Source: an uncultured Prevotella sp. (GTDB lineage Bacteria > Bacteroidota > Bacteroidia > Bacteroidales > Bacteroidaceae). Taken from it: a stretch of 7,255 bases of DNA. Positions 5,501-7,255 of the stretch are shown one piece after another. Each line of letters opens with the position of its first letter. Within the stretch, counting starts at the first letter, position 1. The DNA is taken from contig UQTI01000091.1 of NCBI GenBank assembly GCA_900543975.1, positions 1-7,255 of the forward strand, written 5' to 3'. Below the pieces are notes generated by a model. The model searched no databases, was not told the DNA's origin, and worked only from the letters and a program-made list of their open reading frames with translations. A program made the position numbers and the translations under genes.

Positions 5501-7232
5501 TGCACAAGCCAAACAATTCTGCGCCAATGGTTGTCACGCTCTCGGGAATCACTACCTCGGTCAGACTTGAACAGTTGTAAAACGCGTCAACCTCAATTGT
5601 TTCAAGGCCGTTGGGCAGAATCAGTTCGGTTAGGCCGCTACATCCATCTAAGGCAGAACTTCTAATCGTTTTCAGTTGTGGCCCCAACGACATCTTGCGT
5701 AACATCTTACACCATGTAAATGCGTTTTCAGGAAGCTCGGTGACGAGCGGAAGAGACACTTCACCTTCCCACTTGCTGCATCTGTAAAACGCATCTTTGC
5801 CAATGGTGGTGACTGATGTCGGGATATTCAGACTCACCAATTTCTGGCAGTTCTTGAAAGCCTCAGTGCCAATGGTCGTGAGACCTTCGGGCAGCACGAG
5901 CGATTTCAGCTCACTGCAGCCATTAAACATGTAGTCGGGAATTGTCTTCAAGTTTTGGGGCAAGTTGTTCACTTCCTCCAGTTTGCTACAATTTTGAAAA
6001 ATGTAATAGCCTAAACTTTCAATAGATGTGCCTGGAGCAAAGTTTACAATTCTGGTGTAGCCTTTTTGAAACGCTCCATATCCAATTTTCTTTAGCGATT
6101 TAGGCAGGTTGCATACGCCAATACAGCTTCCCTCAAAAGCTATCGGTGCAATGGAGGTTATACCTTCTGCCAGGGTCAGCGTGTTAAAGACCGTGCAAGC
6201 AAAAATTCCGCGCGGAATTTCATCCCACAGGTGCGGAATCGTTAAATCGCAGTTTAACCTTGAGCAATAAAAGAAAGCTCCGTCACCGATGCTCTTGATG
6301 TTTGGCATCTTCATCTCGTTTTTGCCATAATCCCAATATGTGCAGTTGTCGAAAGCACTCATTCCGATGGTTTCAATGGCTGATGGCATATTTAATGTTG
6401 TGAGAGCGGTGCAATGATTGAAAGCATATTCTCCAATAGAGGTAACGTTGTCTGACATCACCACCGTCCTTAAAGACGTGCATCTGTTAAATGCTTTGTC
6501 GGGGATTGTTGTAAGCCCATCGGGAAGGGTTATTTCTCTTAGAGCCGAATACTCAAAGCACGATTTTCCCAAAGATGTGACTCCTTCCGGAATGTTGATC
6601 TTTTGGAGAGAAGACCATGAGAAAGCGTTTCCTCCAATAGTCTTTATTGTAGAAGGTAGCGTTATTTCAGAGAGTTTGCCGCATCTTTGACAGAAATCAT
6701 TGGGAATAGCTGTGCATCCCTCTGCTATCGTCACGCTCTCCAACTTCGAATTGGATGACAAATTTACATTTTCTATATTCTTTGGCAGCACCACTTCTTT
6801 GAGTGTGCCGTTATTGAAACATTCAAGATTGGCTATAGCATTGCTGTTTTCATACACAATGCTTTCCAACGCACAAGTTCTGTTTGTGTATCTGACAAAT
6901 CCACTTGTTATCCCATCATGGAAAATAATTTTTTTTACAGTGTTTCCAATCTCTATTCCTGCAGCTTTAACGGGATAGGTTTTTTTATCGAACTTGTTAT
7001 AAATAGTTCTTGGAAATTCAACAATTTCAGGATAGTCATGGTATTGTAAATCAACCCAATAGCAATATATCGAAGCATATTTTTGGCCGTTTGCATCAGT
7101 TTTTATTTCAGCACCATATTTATCTTCTGGCACTATTGTAGCGTTAGCACTTGCTGCTGCGAACATGAAAATTAACACTATGACGCATGTAGGCATAAAG
7201 GGGCTCAGTGGAAATTTAGTGGGGATAAGCAT
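2508..7232 (-). CDS. BspA-like leucine-rich-repeat secreted surface protein, multidomain
   Basis: The 1574-residue protein begins with a signal peptide (hydrophobic VIVLIFMFAAA, probable cleavage after ANA at residue 31). Residues about 96-830 carry some 29 LRR_5/BspA-type repeats of roughly 22-24 residues, with a core like LPxxLTTIGxxAFxxCxxL, followed by a capping segment to about 875. Residues 883-968 resemble the Ig-like/CHB_HEX C-terminal module (PITVTI...GTLYYK...VTIYAYIVDG). Residues 975-1330 are glycine-rich with repeated GGGGDLTI/GGGGNLTI, probably a beta-solenoid. A Pro/Glu/Lys linker (1336-1360), a beta-rich module (1365-1530) and the tail TLQGVRV...PGIYIVNGKK follow. The tail resembles C-terminal sorting or anchoring sequences of Bacteroidota secreted proteins (type IX-like). 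BspA relatives can bind host proteins or other bacteria, so an adhesin role is inferred. An in-frame TTG lies at 7244 with no upstream stop in the window, and ATG at 7196 also keeps a hydrophobic signal, so the start is uncertain. Confidence 0.9.
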   Translation of the reverse strand: MLIPTKFPLSPFMPTCVIVLIFMFAAASANATIVPEDKYGAEIKTDANGQKYASIYCYWVDLQYHDYPEIVEFPRTIYNKFDKKTYPVKAAGIEIGNTVKKIIFHDGITSGFVRYTNRTCALESIVYENSNAIANLECFNNGTLKEVVLPKNIENVNLSSNSKLESVTIAEGCTAIPNDFCQRCGKLSEITLPSTIKTIGGNAFSWSSLQKINIPEGVTSLGKSCFEYSALREITLPDGLTTIPDKAFNRCTSLRTVVMSDNVTSIGEYAFNHCTALTTLNMPSAIETIGMSAFDNCTYWDYGKNEMKMPNIKSIGDGAFFYCSRLNCDLTIPHLWDEIPRGIFACTVFNTLTLAEGITSIAPIAFEGSCIGVCNLPKSLKKIGYGAFQKGYTRIVNFAPGTSIESLGYYIFQNCSKLEEVNNLPQNLKTIPDYMFNGCSELKSLVLPEGLTTIGTEAFKNCQKLVSLNIPTSVTTIGKDAFYRCSKWEGEVSLPLVTELPENAFTWCKMLRKMSLGPQLKTIRSSALDGCSGLTELILPNGLETIEVDAFYNCSSLTEVVIPESVTTIGAELFGLCKSLKKVTLPSGMTEIPNKLFSGCEALTDVAIPANVKSFGNRVFYDCKALERMTICDGVTIGTALFYGCEALKEVRLPSTLTTIPESTFRDCVSLKKVELPTGLTAIESYAFENSGIEEMVIPETVKKLASSFTNCKSLKRFVFPKDMETIENGMLNGCEMLADITLPTNLKTIGSYAFENTLFDKSELPATVSSIGYYAFAHCTQIKEMFIPEGVTVIPQALFMSCTSLKRVVLPSTVTELSGREIFKDCPLTDIVCHAPTAPDADISAFDNNHYSTTRLIVPEGSNYKDKYPWSRFNQKTEGEGFITLNNPVFSKESCTYTEPITVTITNPNATGTLYYKLVPDGTAKDEVSYAVYTEPLNISEQSVTIYAYIVDGINSSEYAKSVYTYKAPVIRKVSLEICGMMVDEKNCNDVLGDKGSVVYDPKSEVLTLTWATIDATKYKERYSAINGGGGDLTIRVVGHCTLKSNGYGINYGVFGMEGGGGNLTIVGDENSMLNIELSDDSADGIYSYLGNLTIDNCAVIINGGWSGVFMKYGMEGEDGVFTIKGENALLNSTGKQAAMMNIGTLVLDKNLAIVVPEGGIFFEHAIFLGDEMQKHAVIRSITNEDVVDVPVTRGEYDSNFSNTLVDEKTGEPSTLENVVLDNVFFNVIPDNGDGYDATEQCVVLNTTMDLNVMNNRVPTEVNSYEVFADWYNGMTMVLSGKGTLNIDCKTVGATRLGIKIGVGDCQFYTANERNTIEVSYELLTPQYVYIFAAPESSETPEKPGEKPDPSKDPDLKKAPSSVKADKSCLLVYKLSVSQTHAYIGMGEYCMYSTYTPMVNINLSEQTDIEAFAVQVMDEGLKINKITGKVPAGTPMLIRRMGKPEAGTKTLAVPLATGAMDIMPENDLVSATNIMRAADLAKANGYILEAEAGFFTKVEADDATVVVRKGEAYLLVSNTKAPYAFNLSDATGIDATTWADGKKPVIHTLQGVRVTAPTAPGIYIVNGKKKVVK
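3243..4310 (-). other. Region of the LRR protein: glycine-rich beta-solenoid-like domain
   Basis: Residues 975-1330 of the giant protein (numbered from the ATG at 7232) lack LRR motifs. They show recurring short beta units: GGGGDLTI at 1029, GGGGNLTI at 1060, LGNLTI at 1091 and DGVFTIKG at 1120, with interspersed GYGI, DGIY and SGVF turns. This is the pattern of proteins annotated as carbohydrate-binding beta-helices in Bacteroidota, but I cannot assign a named family with certainty. Its second half (1200-1330) is less regular and may be a separate fold. Confidence 0.45.
4746..6947 (-). repeat. Array of about 29 BspA-type leucine-rich repeats within the giant gene
   Basis: In protein terms residues 96-829 repeat a unit of about 22-24 residues whose most regular part reads TTIGxxAFxxCxxL. 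Most units carry Cys at the end of AFxxC; several replace it with Ser, Thr, Ala or Gly (for example AFENS, AFENT, AFQKG). At least two units are shortened, around GVTIGTALFYGC (634-645) and KKLASSFTNC (703-712). The units are diverged at DNA level, so recent tandem expansion is not obvious. Confidence 0.85.
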
Positions 7233-7255
7233 AAATCTTTGCAAGTCTATACAGA

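Noticed and set aside
4746..6947. CRISPR-like or satellite array because of regular spacing
   Set aside because: The periodicity is at protein level (LRRs of about 22-24 residues). DNA copies are diverged and lack identical repeats with unique spacers.

Overview
The window looks like chromosomal DNA of a Bacteroidota bacterium, most likely Prevotella or a close relative. The evidence is a very good Bacteroidota-type promoter (TTTG, 19 bp, TAnnTTTG), A-rich leaders without Shine-Dalgarno sequences, a head-GIN (DUF2807-type) lipoprotein, and a BspA-like leucine-rich-repeat surface protein whose C-terminus (TLQGVRV...PGIYIVNGKK) has the form common in Prevotella secreted proteins. Species-level assignment cannot be made from sequence reading alone.

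Layout. Positions 1-345 are AT-rich and show no convincing gene. They hold long T tracts, a weak leftward promoter candidate and a 25-bp-period tandem repeat. Positions 346-1233 (minus) encode a cytosolic tetratricopeptide-repeat protein of 295 residues. Positions 1234-1538 are a divergent intergenic region with a strong minus-strand promoter overlapped by a perfect DnaA-box sequence, a 14-bp direct repeat containing plus-strand -7-like elements, a possible leader hairpin and a short inverted repeat. Positions 1539-2351 (plus) encode a 270-residue lipoprotein with seven evenly spaced G-A/T-G-D/N turns, a head-GIN beta-solenoid. A near-perfect 20-bp stem flanked by A8 and T8 (2409-2453) can terminate transcription from both sides between this gene and the converging giant gene. 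From 2508 to about 7232 (minus) lies a 1574-residue secreted multidomain protein: signal peptide, about 29 BspA-type LRRs, an Ig-like/CHB_HEX-like module, a glycine-rich beta-solenoid-like region, a Pro/Glu/Lys linker, a beta-rich C-terminal module and a short C-terminal sorting-like tail. Its promoter and perhaps its true start lie at or beyond the right edge.

How the genes relate. The three genes are not an operon: the first two are divergent and the last two converge on a shared terminator. Two encode envelope or surface proteins and one a cytosolic scaffold-like protein. I see no sign of a defence system, mobile element, CRISPR array, tRNA or rRNA. The most interesting points are the architecture and base-composition gradient of the giant LRR protein, a 22-bp tandem duplication of the end of its reading frame, and the apparently face-to-face promoter arrangement with a DnaA box in the divergent region.
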